DNA of 64,000 bases from Chitinophaga deserti (lineage in GTDB: Bacteria > Bacteroidota > Bacteroidia > Chitinophagales > Chitinophagaceae). Position numbers and translations under genes: made by a program. The DNA lies in the NCBI RefSeq assembly GCF_003149455.1, contig NZ_QFFK01000003.1, forward strand, positions 372,001-436,000, written 5' to 3'. Under the pieces are notes generated by a model, which searched no databases, was not told where the DNA came from, and worked only from the letters and a program-made list of their open reading frames with translations. This document shows, piece by piece, positions 41,393 to 52,920 of this stretch; position 1 is the first letter of the stretch; every line of letters starts with the position of its first letter.

Positions 41393-42325
41393 ATGCAGGT
41401 CCACAGCCAATTAAATAATTTACCCGCATTCCGGAACGCCGTCATCACGATCGGTACTTTCGACGGGGTCCATACCGGCCACCAGCACATTCTGCAGCAA
41501 TTGCAGGAGGCAGCGGCTGCCTGCAACGGAGAAACGGTTATTATTACTTTCGATCCCCATCCGCGAGAAGTGCTGGCGGGCGACAAATCCGTAAGGCTGC
41601 TCACAACGCTCGAAGAAAAGATCTCCCTCCTTGCCCATTGGGGCATCCATCACCTGGTGGTGGTACCTTTTACGCGGGAGTTCTCAGAAATGTCAGCCAC
41701 GGCTTACCTCGAAGATTTCCTGATCAGCACCTTCCGTCCGCATACCATCATTATCGGGTACGATCACCGTTTCGGTCATAACCGCGAAGGCGGGCTGGAG
41801 CTTTTGGAAGCAGAGCAGGAGAAATATGGGTTCCAGCTGCTTGAGATCCCCCAACAGGTGATCCACCATGCCGCTGTTAGCTCTACCCGTATCCGTAAAA
41901 GCCTGCAGGAAGGCGATGTGGCGCTGGCCAGTGAGCTGCTCGGCTATCCCTACTTCCTGAACGGCGTTGTGGTACATGGCGATAAAATGGGCCGCCAGCT
42001 GGGCTTCCCTACCGCTAACATACAACTGAACGATTACCGTAAGCTGATACCCGCACAGGGTGTATATGCCGTTACCGTGGATACGGGAGACGGGCACCTG
42101 CATAAAGGCGCGCTCAACATCGGCACCCGCCCTACCTTCAATGGTACGGAGCTCCGCATAGAAGTATTTATCCTCGATTTTGACAGGGAAATATATGGAT
42201 CGCCCATCCGGGTCGATTTTCTGGCTTTCATCCGGTCAGACCGGAAGTTCGACAATGTGGAAGCGCTCATCGCTCAGATGAAAAACGACGTGGAGCAGGC
42301 CCGGGCCATTGCCTCAAGGCCTTAA
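41393..42325 (+). CDS. ribF: Bifunctional riboflavin kinase / FAD synthetase
   Basis: 310 residues from ATG 41393. FAD synthetase half: TIGTFDGVHTGHQHILQQL (nucleotide-binding GxFDGxHxGH), GYDHRFGHNREGG. Riboflavin kinase half from about residue 185: VVHGDKMGRQLGFPTANI (PTAN motif) and GALNIGTRPTFNGTELRIEVFIL. It makes FMN and FAD. The start is chosen from the conserved N-terminus; an earlier in-frame ATG is inside the purM region. The last 12 bp overlap the end of the convergent holA gene. Confidence 0.95.
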   Translation: MQVHSQLNNLPAFRNAVITIGTFDGVHTGHQHILQQLQEAAAACNGETVIITFDPHPREVLAGDKSVRLLTTLEEKISLLAHWGIHHLVVVPFTREFSEMSATAYLEDFLISTFRPHTIIIGYDHRFGHNREGGLELLEAEQEKYGFQLLEIPQQVIHHAAVSSTRIRKSLQEGDVALASELLGYPYFLNGVVVHGDKMGRQLGFPTANIQLNDYRKLIPAQGVYAVTVDTGDGHLHKGALNIGTRPTFNGTELRIEVFILDFDREIYGSPIRVDFLAFIRSDRKFDNVEALIAQMKNDVEQARAIASRP

Positions 42326-43312
42326 TATCCTGTATACCAGCTCCTTCATCAATTCACCGTCTTCATTACCGCTGTCCCCGATACCGATGCTGCGCAGGTT
42401 ATATTGCGCCAGCAGGAGTATGGCACGCTCAGTTCCATCCGGACCGAATTTGCGGGCTGCGGCAGTATAATCTTTCAGGAAAAAGGGGTGCACACCCAGT
42501 GCTGCGGCCATTTCCTTTTCCCCGCCTTTGGCACCAAACAGGAGATTGATCTTGGAGAAGTAACCGTATAAAGAAGGGATGACAACCTGGATAGGCGCTG
42601 CTTTGGGATTGGCGGCAAAATAGTGGATAATGCGCATGGCTTTGGCCATATCCTGCTGGCCAACGGCGTTCTGCAGTTCAAATACGTTGTATTCCTTGCT
42701 GATGCCTACATACTTTTCGATATCGGCTTCATCGATCTTTTTGCCTTCGGGGAGGTTCACCATGAGCTTTTCGATCTCGTTGGCGATGCGGCTGAGATCG
42801 TTCCCGATATGATCTGCCAGCATAATGCAGGCTTTTTCTGATATGGCGAGGCCCTGGGAGCGGACGTAGGCTTCCGCCCACTGGGGTATCTGGTTATCGT
42901 AGAGTTTTTTGGTGGAGAGCATTACCCCGCGCTCTTTAACGAGCTTGGCCATTTTGGAGCGGCCGTCGAGCTTGCCCTGTTTGTGTGCCACCACGAATAT
43001 GGTGGATTCGAGGGGTTTATCGATATAGGGTTCTAACTTCAGGAGGTCGCGCATGGCCTGGGCTTCTTTGAGGATCACCACCTGGCGGTCTGCGAACATG
43101 GGATAGCGGCGGCAGGCATTAACGATGGTAGCCCAATCGGTATCTTTCCCATAGAGAACGGTGAGGTTGAAGCCTTTATCCGCTTCGGAAAGCAGGTTAT
43201 GCTCCGCGTAATTCACCACCTGGTCTATGAAGAAATCCTCTTCCCCTTCGAGCCAGTACAATGGCTTGAATTTATTGCTTTTCCAATCTTTAATAATGTC
43301 CTGATAATCCAT
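42314..43312 (-). CDS. holA: DNA polymerase III subunit delta
   Basis: 332 residues. The clamp-loader wrench subunit is recognised by LYWLEGEEDFFIDQVV, FADRQVVILKEAQAM, LADHIGNDLSRIANEIEKLM and FLLKDYTAAARKF-like parts. No P-loop function, as expected of the delta subunit. Convergent with ribF (12-bp overlap). The exonuclease gene upstream on the same strand is 21 bp away, so they are probably one transcript. Confidence 0.93.
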   Translation of the reverse strand: MDYQDIIKDWKSNKFKPLYWLEGEEDFFIDQVVNYAEHNLLSEADKGFNLTVLYGKDTDWATIVNACRRYPMFADRQVVILKEAQAMRDLLKLEPYIDKPLESTIFVVAHKQGKLDGRSKMAKLVKERGVMLSTKKLYDNQIPQWAEAYVRSQGLAISEKACIMLADHIGNDLSRIANEIEKLMVNLPEGKKIDEADIEKYVGISKEYNVFELQNAVGQQDMAKAMRIIHYFAANPKAAPIQVVIPSLYGYFSKINLLFGAKGGEKEMAAALGVHPFFLKDYTAAARKFGPDGTERAILLLAQYNLRSIGIGDSGNEDGELMKELVYRILRP

Positions 43313-43333
43313 AACCCTTTCTTTTCAATTCAG

Positions 43334-44059
43334 TTAAGCAACTACTTCCACGCCTTCTTTATCCATAAGGGGGAGGCCCTTAAAGCGGAGGAGGAGCTGG
43401 CCCACGGTGAGTACATCTTTCTGACAATATTCCACGATGCGGCGGAGGTCCTTTTCTTCCCAGTACACTTTCCCTACCTGGCTGCCGTCTATATCATCTT
43501 TAGGAGTGGGTATGCCCAGTACGGCGGCGAGCAGTTTAAGGGAGGTGTAGTTCCGGAAATCCCCGAACCGCCATAACTGGAGGGTATCCAGGAGGGGCTG
43601 TTCCCAGGGTTTATACTGGTGCAGCTGGAGGGGAGCCGGAAGCATGAGGCCATTAATCATTGCGCGGCGGCAAATATAGGGAATATCAAACTCGCGGATG
43701 TTATGACCGGCGAACTGAAAACGTTGGATTTTTTGGTGAAATCTGGCAACAGTGTCGAGGAAGCCGGCGAGCAGCTCCTTTTCATCGTCTCCATAAAATG
43801 ATTTTATACGTAATTGATACTGACCGTTTTCCGTAAAAAAGAAGCCGGCAGAAATGCAGACAATCTTCCCGAACTCTGCGGTGAGCCCGGCTTTTTCGAA
43901 GTAGTCAGCAGCAGGATCTTCAGAATCTGGCAAAGTTTTTGCATTCTTTTCCAGCCAGAGCGCTTTCAATTCGGCGGAAAGCTGATCCAACGAAGGTGTT
44001 AGCGGAGTGGTTTCAATATCCAGGAGTAATAACTGGTCGAGCGCAACGGTATATAACAA
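43334..44059 (-). CDS. PolB-like 3'-5' exonuclease domain protein
   Basis: 241 residues. DEDD-type exonuclease motifs: LLDIETT (motif I, DxE), FAGHNIREFDIPYI (motif II) and YCQKDVLTV (motif III, YxxxD). The protein resembles a stand-alone predicted exonuclease related to the PolB exonuclease domain, common in Bacteroidota, function untested. Same strand and 21 bp upstream of holA. Single-domain size is normal for the family. Confidence 0.88.
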   Translation of the reverse strand: MLYTVALDQLLLLDIETTPLTPSLDQLSAELKALWLEKNAKTLPDSEDPAADYFEKAGLTAEFGKIVCISAGFFFTENGQYQLRIKSFYGDDEKELLAGFLDTVARFHQKIQRFQFAGHNIREFDIPYICRRAMINGLMLPAPLQLHQYKPWEQPLLDTLQLWRFGDFRNYTSLKLLAAVLGIPTPKDDIDGSQVGKVYWEEKDLRRIVEYCQKDVLTVGQLLLRFKGLPLMDKEGVEVVA

Positions 44060-44166
44060 AGCCTGTAATTTTAAAGCGTGTAATTTAGTTAAATTTTAAC
44101 GTTTCAATTTCGAGGGAAAAATTTTACCCATATAACAACAATCAACTTAACAAAACATCAATCATT

Positions 44167-45129
44167 ATGGCGGAAAACACCTTTAACGCTGGTACGCCCA
44201 ATCCCGGGCCTGAAAAACCGAAAAGCAGTAAGAACGGCCTGATATATGGCATCCTCATCGCAGCCCTCGTGGGTACCTGGGGTTACATGTATTATGACAA
44301 GAGCCAAACCAGCCGGGAGATAGCCACTAAAGAAAATCAACTTGATACGCTGACAGAATCCCGGAATCAGATTCAATCCGAATATGAAGCTGCATCCGCC
44401 CGCCTGGACGATCTGATCTCTCAGAACAGCCGGATGGACAGCCTGGTGAAAAGCAAGGATAAAGAAATTGCGGATATGAAAGGCCGTATTACCAGCATCC
44501 TCAGCAACAAGAACGCTACTTCAGCCCAGCTGGCAGAAGCCCGCAGGCTTATTGAAGAGCTGAAATCCAAAACCGAAGGTTATGTGCAAACGATCGAGCG
44601 CCTTGAAGGTGAGAAGATCGTACTGGCAGGTGAACGTGATTACGCCCGCAAAGAGCGCGACTCTGTAACCACTGTGAAAGACAGCCTCGGCAAACGTGTA
44701 GATCTCGGATCTGTACTGCATGCTTCCAATATCAAACTGTCGCCCATAAACCTGCGTAAGAATGGTAAGGAAGAAGTAACCACCAAAGCCAAACGTGCTG
44801 ATATGATGCGTGTATCCTTCGACCTGGATAACCGTATCGCTACCACCGGCGACAAAGAGATCTACGTGGCTATTACAGCGCCCGATGGTTCTCCCCTCGC
44901 AGTAGAAGCCCTCGGCAGCGGCCGCTTCACACTGGAAGACGGTACCGAGAAGCTCTACACCGTTAAGAAAACCGTTTCTTACCAGTCTGGCGGCATCACT
45001 CCCGTGAGCATGGACTGGAAACAGAATTCTGACTTCAAACCAGGCGATTACAGCGTGGAAATTTACCAGGACGGCTTCCGTATCGGTAATGGCAAAGTAA
45101 GCCTGAAAAAAGGCGGCCTGTTCAATTAA
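44167..45129 (+). CDS. Membrane-anchored coiled-coil protein
   Basis: 320 residues. An N-terminal cytosolic segment rich in Pro/Lys is followed by a single membrane helix (about residues 24-43, LIYGILIAALVGTWGYMYY), a long coiled coil (about 50-180, heptads rich in Glu/Lys/Leu) and a C-terminal beta-rich domain (about 200-320) with repeated strands such as SFDLDNRIATTGDKEIYVAI. No family name known to me, though proteins with this layout are frequent in Bacteroidota. Single gene with a terminator after it. Confidence 0.75.
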   Translation: MAENTFNAGTPNPGPEKPKSSKNGLIYGILIAALVGTWGYMYYDKSQTSREIATKENQLDTLTESRNQIQSEYEAASARLDDLISQNSRMDSLVKSKDKEIADMKGRITSILSNKNATSAQLAEARRLIEELKSKTEGYVQTIERLEGEKIVLAGERDYARKERDSVTTVKDSLGKRVDLGSVLHASNIKLSPINLRKNGKEEVTTKAKRADMMRVSFDLDNRIATTGDKEIYVAITAPDGSPLAVEALGSGRFTLEDGTEKLYTVKKTVSYQSGGITPVSMDWKQNSDFKPGDYSVEIYQDGFRIGNGKVSLKKGGLFN

Positions 45130-45159
45130 TCAGGATATACAATCCAACATTCATAGTAA

Positions 45160-45192
45160 AAGGGTATGGCTCCGGTCATACCCTTTCTTTTT
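45160..45192 (+). terminator. Terminator after the coiled-coil protein gene
   Basis: AAGGGTATG and CATACCCTT form a stem with GCTCCGGT loop, then a T-rich run. Confidence 0.82.
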
Positions 45193-45399
45193 TCCATCCC
45201 TTTGTTAAAGATTGGTTATTGAAGGTTAAAAAATATTAATATTAAAAATAAATTAACTTTCTTTGCGGTGAAATTACGAAACGGCTTTTGATGAAAACCC
45301 GGCTTGTGTGGCCCAATACGGTAAATACCTATGCTAACGGAAATGGGAATTGCAGATAGTAAACGAAATTATATGAAGCAATTCGATAATATTATTGAC

Positions 45400-45792
45400 A
45401 TGGCACAGAATAAAGTAGTTTATGTAATCGACGATGATGAGATTTTCCACTTTATTGTGAAGAAGATGTTTGGTTTACAGGGATGGGATGTTAGGGTGAA
45501 TTCCTTTCTTTCAGCGGAAGACGCCATTGAGGATCTGAACGATTTTGCCGCCCGCCACCTCCCCTGCCTGATCATTCTCGATATGAATATGCAGCGGATG
45601 AACGGGTGGGATTTCATAGAGGCCTTCCGGAAGCTGAAAAGCAAGCTTACGCAGGATGTGCCCATTATAATGTGTTCCTCCTCCATGAACATCCAGGATA
45701 TGGAAAAAGTGGAGAGAACACCGGAGCTGATGGCTTATATCACAAAGCCGCTCGACAAACACAAAATGAAAGTAATCGAAGAATATCTCTGA
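45400..45792 (+). CDS. Single-domain response regulator (CheY-like)
   Basis: 130 residues from ATG 45400 (ATG 45373 and 45331 are in frame upstream but add nothing conserved). The receiver domain has the acidic triad DDD at 11-13, the phospho-acceptor D61 in LIILDMNM, and the conserved Lys in AYITKPLDK near 112. No output domain. Such stand-alone receivers act by protein-protein contacts; the partner kinase is not in this window. The 200 bp upstream have no other gene. Confidence 0.9.
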   Translation: MAQNKVVYVIDDDEIFHFIVKKMFGLQGWDVRVNSFLSAEDAIEDLNDFAARHLPCLIILDMNMQRMNGWDFIEAFRKLKSKLTQDVPIIMCSSSMNIQDMEKVERTPELMAYITKPLDKHKMKVIEEYL

Positions 45793-45828
45793 GTAGCAGA
45801 GAGCTAATACCCAAAAAAGTAACCCATA

Positions 45829-45858
45829 AAAAAGAGCGGATAATATCCGCTCTTTTTA
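45829..45858. terminator. Terminator between response regulator and ABC-F genes
   Basis: AAAGAGCGGA and TCCGCTCTTT pair around TAATA, with A and T runs on both sides; can serve both converging genes. Confidence 0.85.
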
Positions 45859-45886
45859 TTTTCAGTAGTTGTAAGTCTTGTTTCGG

Positions 45887-47650
<1,764 letters not shown>

Positions 47651-47665
47651 TCAAATTTTATTACC

Positions 47666-48232
47666 ATGATCCATGAACTGTCCAAATACTGGGGCCTTGT
47701 GGTTTTCCGGGGTGTGATGGCCATAGTTTTTGCCATCCTTGCTTTCCTCTGGCCCGCCCTCACCCTCTCTGTACTTGTTATCTTCCTGGGAGCCTATTTC
47801 CTTGTAGATGGCATATTTTCCATTATTCATGGTTTCCAGATCATGAAAAAGGATGAAAGCTGGTGGACGTTCCTGCTGATAGGCCTCATGGGTATCATTG
47901 CCGGGGGTATTATGCTGTTCATGCCCGGCGTAACAGCCGTATTCCTTGTAACGCTGGTGGCCATCTGGGCCGTTGTAACGGGGCTGCTGGAAATCATCGT
48001 AGCCATCCGCCTCCGGAAGGAAATCACCGGCGAATGGATGCTTATACTGGCAGGGATACTGTCTGTGGTATTCGGCATACTCATTTTCATGCAGCCGCTG
48101 GCCGGCGTGGTAGTACTCGCCTGGTATCTTGGTTTCTACGCTCTCTTACTGGGCATCTTCCTGCTTTCTGTAGGCTTCCGTCTCCGGAAAGTGCATAAAA
48201 GCTTTGAAGGTCATCATCAAAAACATGCCTGA
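47666..48232 (+). CDS. HdeD-type membrane protein (DUF308)
   Basis: 188 residues, six membrane helices at about 11-28, 31-52, 68-86, 90-110, 122-140 and 146-165. The pattern of paired hydrophobic repeats with GAYFLVDGIFSIIHG and WAVVTGLLEIIVAI is that of HdeD, linked to acid resistance in E. coli; role elsewhere is unclear. Single gene, its start ATG follows an A/T-rich stretch. Ends ...GHHQKHA (histidine-rich). Confidence 0.85.
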   Translation: MIHELSKYWGLVVFRGVMAIVFAILAFLWPALTLSVLVIFLGAYFLVDGIFSIIHGFQIMKKDESWWTFLLIGLMGIIAGGIMLFMPGVTAVFLVTLVAIWAVVTGLLEIIVAIRLRKEITGEWMLILAGILSVVFGILIFMQPLAGVVVLAWYLGFYALLLGIFLLSVGFRLRKVHKSFEGHHQKHA

Positions 48233-48267
48233 TGGCTGTATCCGATCTAATGTTTTGGTTAAATAAA

Positions 48268-48297
48268 CAAGGGCCGCCCTTCCGGGTGGCCCTTCGT
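48268..48297. terminator. Terminator between HdeD and oligopeptidase genes
   Basis: GGGCCGCCC and GGGTGGCCC pair (one G-U) around TTCC; T-poor but symmetric for convergent genes. Confidence 0.6.
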
Positions 48298-48317
48298 TAT
48301 TAGTTTCCAGTTAGTTT

Positions 48318-50441
48318 TTACTTATCGATGCCCAGCAGGTAGAACATGAATGCGTATTGAAGCGCAACGTCCTTCAGTGCTTTAAACCTTCCGCTGGCTC
48401 CGCCATGACCTGCTTCCATATTGGTTTCCATCAGCAGGAGATTATCTCCCTTCTTCAGTTCCCGCAATTTAGCCACCCATTTGGCCGGTTCGAAATACTG
48501 TACCTGAGAATCGTGCAGGCCGGTAGTAACCAGCATATTGGGATATACTTTGGCCTCCACATTATCGTAGGGTGAATAGGATTTCATGTAATCGTAAGAA
48601 TCCTTGTTCTTGGGATTACCCCATTCATCGAACTCACCGGTTGTCAGCGGAATGCTTTCATCCAGCATGGTAGTTACCACGTCCACAAAAGGCACTGCGG
48701 CAATCACGCCTTTCCAGAGCTCCGGACGCATGTTTACGACAGCGCCCATCAGGAGCCCGCCGGCAGAACCGCCCAGTGCAAAGAGGTGCGATGTATCTGT
48801 GAACTTGTTTTCAATGAGGAACTCCGCACAGTCGATGAAGTCGGTAAAAGTGTTCTTCTTCTTAAACATCTTTCCATCTTCATACCATTGCCGGCCCAGC
48901 TCCTGTCCGCCACGGATATGTGCGATGGCGTAGCAGAAACCACGGTCGAGCAGGCTGATGCGGTTAGAGCTGAAAGTGGGCTCCATGCTGGCGCCATACG
49001 AGCCGTAACCATACAGTAACAGCGGCTGCTTACCGTTCTTTTCGAAGCCTTTCTTATACACAAGGGAAATGGGTACGCGGGTACCATCGTCTGCCGTGGC
49101 AAACAATCTTTCCGTTACATATTCTTTGGGATCATATCCTCCGATCACCTCCTGCTGTTTGCGCAGGGTTTTCTCCTTGGTTTCCATGTTGTATTCGTAC
49201 ACGGAATTAGGCGTGGTGAGGGAGGTGTAGCTATAACGGACAATCTTGGTATCCAGCTCTGGGTTAGAGATCACGGAGGCAACATAGGCAGGTTCGCCAA
49301 AGTCGAGGTAATGCTCCTGTCCGCCTTCGGGCATGATGCGTAATTGCGACAGCCCGTTCTTTCTTTCGCTGAGAACGATGAAGTTATTGAACAGGGTAAA
49401 GCCCTGCAGCAAAACATCCGGACGGTGAGGGATTACTTCTTTCCAGTTATCCTTCGTGGTTTTACCGATGGGGGTTTCCATCAGCCGGAAGTTCTTCGCA
49501 TCAAGGTTGGTACGCACATAAAACTTATCTCCACGGTGATCGATACTATACAGCAGATCCTTCTGGCGGGGCTGTATCACACGGAAAGCGCCATCGGGTT
49601 TAGCGGCTTCCAGTACCCGGTATTCCGAAGAGAGAGTGCTTTCGCTGCCGATATAAATAAAGTCGCGCGAGCGGGTGCGGCCCACCCAGGTGGAGTAGGT
49701 ATCATCTTTCTCGTAAAAGATCTCCACGTCCTTCGCGGGGTCGGTCCCCAGCACATGCCTGAAAATCCTTTCCGTTCTGAGAGTGGTATCATTCTTTTTG
49801 CCGTAGAAGAAGGTTTTATTGTCTTTGGCCCAGGCTACTTCAGTGTCTGCATTGGTGATGGTTTCAGGGTAGAGTTCCCCGGTTTCCATGTTCTTGATAC
49901 GGAGGTTGTAGAGGCGGCGGCTCACGGTATCCTGCGCGTAAACGAGCAGTTTGTTATCCGGACTAACGTCTGCACTACCCAACTGGAAATACTCATGCCC
50001 TGAAGCCAGGTCATTCACATTGAGATATACTTCTTCGGGAGCTGTTTCCGCTCCTTTCTTGCGGCATAGCAGCGGGTATTCCTTCCCTTCTTCGTAACGG
50101 ATGTAATAGAGGTAACCGTTTTCAGTTACGGGAGCCGTTTCATCTTTTTCCTTGATGCGGCTCTTCATTTCGGTGAACAGCTTTTCGCGGAGGTCTTTCA
50201 CCGGCGAGAGCATCGTGTCTGTGTATTTGTTTTCTGCTTCGAGATAAGCGATCACCTTCGGGTTCTCGCGTTCGTTAAGCCAGTAGTATTCATCGTTCCG
50301 GGTATCCCCGTGAATCGACATTTCATGTTTAATTTTCTCCGCAACAGGTGCAGGCACATTCACTTTTTCCATTTTTTTATCTTTTTGAGCGCAGGCCGAC
50401 AGCATCACGGCAGCGCATACGGTTAGGGGCTGTAGTCGCAT
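48318..50441 (-). CDS. Oligopeptidase B-like S9 peptidase, lipoprotein
   Basis: 707 residues. N-terminal signal with a lipobox (VMLSAC, cysteine at residue 17), unusual for oligopeptidase B. Beta-propeller then catalytic alpha/beta-hydrolase domain. The Ser is in GGSAGG, the Asp in LHDSQV and the His in EAGHGGASG, the S9A/S9B triad. GSYGASMEPTFSSNR and HIRGGQELGRQWYEDGK are the oligopeptidase B type elements. The enzyme cleaves after basic residues in short peptides. Because of the signal it probably works in the periplasm (inference). Single gene. Confidence 0.92.
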   Translation of the reverse strand: MRLQPLTVCAAVMLSACAQKDKKMEKVNVPAPVAEKIKHEMSIHGDTRNDEYYWLNERENPKVIAYLEAENKYTDTMLSPVKDLREKLFTEMKSRIKEKDETAPVTENGYLYYIRYEEGKEYPLLCRKKGAETAPEEVYLNVNDLASGHEYFQLGSADVSPDNKLLVYAQDTVSRRLYNLRIKNMETGELYPETITNADTEVAWAKDNKTFFYGKKNDTTLRTERIFRHVLGTDPAKDVEIFYEKDDTYSTWVGRTRSRDFIYIGSESTLSSEYRVLEAAKPDGAFRVIQPRQKDLLYSIDHRGDKFYVRTNLDAKNFRLMETPIGKTTKDNWKEVIPHRPDVLLQGFTLFNNFIVLSERKNGLSQLRIMPEGGQEHYLDFGEPAYVASVISNPELDTKIVRYSYTSLTTPNSVYEYNMETKEKTLRKQQEVIGGYDPKEYVTERLFATADDGTRVPISLVYKKGFEKNGKQPLLLYGYGSYGASMEPTFSSNRISLLDRGFCYAIAHIRGGQELGRQWYEDGKMFKKKNTFTDFIDCAEFLIENKFTDTSHLFALGGSAGGLLMGAVVNMRPELWKGVIAAVPFVDVVTTMLDESIPLTTGEFDEWGNPKNKDSYDYMKSYSPYDNVEAKVYPNMLVTTGLHDSQVQYFEPAKWVAKLRELKKGDNLLLMETNMEAGHGGASGRFKALKDVALQYAFMFYLLGIDK

Positions 50442-50480
50442 ATGAGAGTTTTAGGATACCTGAATGTAAGGAAAAGCTGG

Positions 50481-50509
50481 AAATAAAACCGGGGCCACCT
50501 GGGCCCCGG
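50481..50509 (-). terminator. Terminator after the Gfo/Idh/MocA gene
   Basis: CCGGGGCC and GGCCCCGG stem with ACCTG loop, T4-rich end on the minus strand. Confidence 0.75.
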
Positions 50510-50519
50510 CTATCGGAAA

Positions 50520-51908
50520 TTATTTGATTTTCATTTTAATGGGATCCCACTCGATCAGTTTCTTTTTGAAGTAGCTTTCGTTAACCGCCAGGGCCGGGCC
50601 AGCAGCACGTAAGCCAAAAGCGGCATCTTCCACCACCGGTTTTCCGGTACGGATGGAGTCGAAGAAGTTCACGAAGTGGTCGTACCGGTCGTCGTACCCA
50701 GCCGGTGCGTGGTACTTGATTTCTTCTGCTTTGAGCTGTTTACGGTCGGCTTCACTGTACTTAGACATGTAATCCTTTACGAACGCTTCCTGCTCCGATT
50801 TGGTGAAAGTGTTATAAGTGTCCCATCCGCCATAACCGGGTGCTTTGGGCAGTTTGTGCTGCTTGATGGTGAAATCGTTCCAGCCCATTTCCATAACGCC
50901 TTCTGTGCCAATGAGGCGGGTGTATTCCCCTCCCCCGCCGCCGTCTGCGAAATTCACGCGCAGCTGCATCTGGAAGGCCGGGTGTTCGGGCGTTTCGGGA
51001 TATTCGAAGATGGCTACCATCAGATCAGGCACATCGCGCCCGTCCTGCCACTGAACAAGGTTACCACTGGCAAAGATCCTGTTAGGGCCTTTGGAGCCGG
51101 TAATGAAGTGGAGACCGGTAATGAGGTGTACGAAGAGATCACCGGGAACGCCGGTGCCGAAAGCCTGGTAGTTTCTCCAGCGGAAGAAGCGTACCGGGTC
51201 GAAGGGCATCTTGGGCGTGTCTTTCAGGAAGGTATCCCAATCGATCGTTTTAGGAGATGCATCGGTGGGTATGGAATACTGCCAGGCACCGAGTGCGCTG
51301 TGGCGGTCTATCTTCGCTTCTACGAGGTTGAGCCTGCCAATATCGCCCGCCTGGTAGCGGCGCTTTGCTTCGGCCATGGCTACGCTGCTCACACGCTGGC
51401 TGCCTACCTGCAGGATGCCTTTGGTGCGCTCTACGGCAGCAATCACTTTATGTCCTTCCTCTATCTGCTGCGTCATGGGCTTTTCGCAATACACGGCTTT
51501 ACCTTTCTGCAGTGCTGCAATGGCCTGGGTATCGTGCCAGTGGTCTGGAGTGGCAATTATTACGGCATCCACATCTTTACGTTCCAGTATCTCGCGGTAG
51601 TCGCGGGTGGTCTGGATATGTTTGCCGTAAGTGGATTTGGCTTTTTCGAGGTGGCCGTCGTAGAGGTCTGCCACGGCTACCAGTTCCACACCCGGAACCT
51701 TGAGTGCGCAGGACACGTCACCGAAGCCCATGATGCCCATACCGATACCGGCGATACGGATTTTATCGTTGGCGCTCACGCGCTTTTCGGGATTGAGGAG
51801 AACCCTTTTTCCGGGTTCTGCTGCTAAACCGGCCAGGGGAGCGGCTCCCAGTAATGCGGCAGTGCTGCCCAGCTGCCTGATGAATTTTCTACGGGAATTG
51901 TTTGACAT
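50520..51908 (-). CDS. Gfo/Idh/MocA family oxidoreductase with Tat signal
   Basis: 462 residues from ATG 51908. Tat signal MSNNSRRKFIRQLG then a hydrophobic stretch and AGLAAEPG. NAD(P)-binding fold with IAGIGMGIMGFGD and the CEKPMTQQIEEG motif (EKP). The second domain has AKIDRHSALGAWQ. The family oxidises or reduces sugars or derivatives such as inositol; the substrate is not predictable. Export through Tat suggests periplasmic glycan metabolism. A longer start upstream lacks conserved features. Confidence 0.9.
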   Translation of the reverse strand: MSNNSRRKFIRQLGSTAALLGAAPLAGLAAEPGKRVLLNPEKRVSANDKIRIAGIGMGIMGFGDVSCALKVPGVELVAVADLYDGHLEKAKSTYGKHIQTTRDYREILERKDVDAVIIATPDHWHDTQAIAALQKGKAVYCEKPMTQQIEEGHKVIAAVERTKGILQVGSQRVSSVAMAEAKRRYQAGDIGRLNLVEAKIDRHSALGAWQYSIPTDASPKTIDWDTFLKDTPKMPFDPVRFFRWRNYQAFGTGVPGDLFVHLITGLHFITGSKGPNRIFASGNLVQWQDGRDVPDLMVAIFEYPETPEHPAFQMQLRVNFADGGGGGEYTRLIGTEGVMEMGWNDFTIKQHKLPKAPGYGGWDTYNTFTKSEQEAFVKDYMSKYSEADRKQLKAEEIKYHAPAGYDDRYDHFVNFFDSIRTGKPVVEDAAFGLRAAGPALAVNESYFKKKLIEWDPIKMKIK

Positions 51909-52077
51909 AAAGGCAAGATAACGAAGCAAGGCAGAAAATGCAAGCCGGATGCTGCGAAGAGGCGCCACTACACTGCATCCGGCTGTATAAAATGATCAAT
52001 GGTCAATCCGTTTGGTGAACGGGGCTGTGCAGCAGGCCGCTGCAATCCTGAAGCAGGGAATCGGGAAATGAAAAGCA

Positions 52078-52116
52078 TAAGGCCGGCCGGGGTTATGATA
52101 CCCCAGGCCGGCCTTA
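52078..52116 (-). terminator. Hairpin after sdhB
   Basis: TAAGGCCGGCC and GGCCGGCCTTA form an 11-bp stem with a long loop. T-run is short, so termination is likely but not certain. Between 51909 and 52077 there is no gene. Confidence 0.6.
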
Positions 52117-52147
52117 GCAATTGCCTTATAGTCAGTATGATACGATC

Positions 52148-52891
52148 TTACTTGGTGAACCCTGCGGAGAAGAGTTCACGGTTCATACGGGCGATGTTGC
52201 TGATGGAGATACCTTTGGGGCATTCCGCTTCGCAGGCGCCGGTATTGGTGCAGGAACCGAATCCTTCCTTATCCATCTGCATCACCATATCCGCAGCACG
52301 GGTGGCGCGCTCGGGGTGGCCCTGAGGCAGCAATGCCAGCTGGGAAACCTTAGCGGAAGTGAAGAGCATGGCAGAAGAGTTTTTGCAGGCAGCTACGCAG
52401 GCACCGCAACCAATACAGGCTGCAGCGGCAAACGCGAGGTCTGCATCATGCTTCTCGATGGGGATGGCATTCGCGTCTACCGCATTACCGGTATTCACGG
52501 AGATGTAACCACCGGCCTGGATGATACGGTCGAACGCATTACGGTCTACCGTCAGATCCTTGATCACCGGGAAAGCGGAAGCACGCCATGGTTCTACCAC
52601 GATGGTGTCGCCATCATTGTAAGCGCGCATGTGCAGCTGGCAGGTAGTGGTTTGATCCCACGGGCCATGTGCACGGCCGTTAATATACATGGAGCACATG
52701 CCACAGATGCCTTCGCGGCAATCGTGGTCGAATGCGATCGGTTCTTTTCCTTCGTTTATCAAACGCTCATTCAGGACGTCGAACATTTCCAGGAAAGACA
52801 TGTCTTTCGAAACATCCGAAACCTGGTAGGTCTCGAACTGGCCTTTATCCTGTTTATTTTTCTGACGCCAAACTTTTAATGTGAGCTTCAT
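52148..52891 (-). CDS. sdhB: Succinate dehydrogenase iron-sulfur subunit
   Basis: 247 residues from ATG 52891 ([10 protein letters not shown]). Three cluster motifs: CREGICGMC with an early Cys (2Fe-2S), [11 protein letters not shown] (4Fe-4S) and [12 protein letters not shown] (3Fe-4S), as in SdhB/FrdB. It passes electrons from SdhA to the quinone site at SdhC. Last gene of sdhCAB. Normal length. Confidence 0.95.
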   Translation of the reverse strand: MKLTLKVWRQKNKQDKGQFETYQVSDVSKDMSFLEMFDVLNERLINEGKEPIAFDHDCREGICGMCSMYINGRAHGPWDQTTTCQLHMRAYNDGDTIVVEPWRASAFPVIKDLTVDRNAFDRIIQAGGYISVNTGNAVDANAIPIEKHDADLAFAAAACIGCGACVAACKNSSAMLFTSAKVSQLALLPQGHPERATRAADMVMQMDKEGFGSCTNTGACEAECPKGISISNIARMNRELFSAGFTK

Positions 52892-52920
52892 AATATGCAG
52901 TTTTATATCCCTTATCAAAC

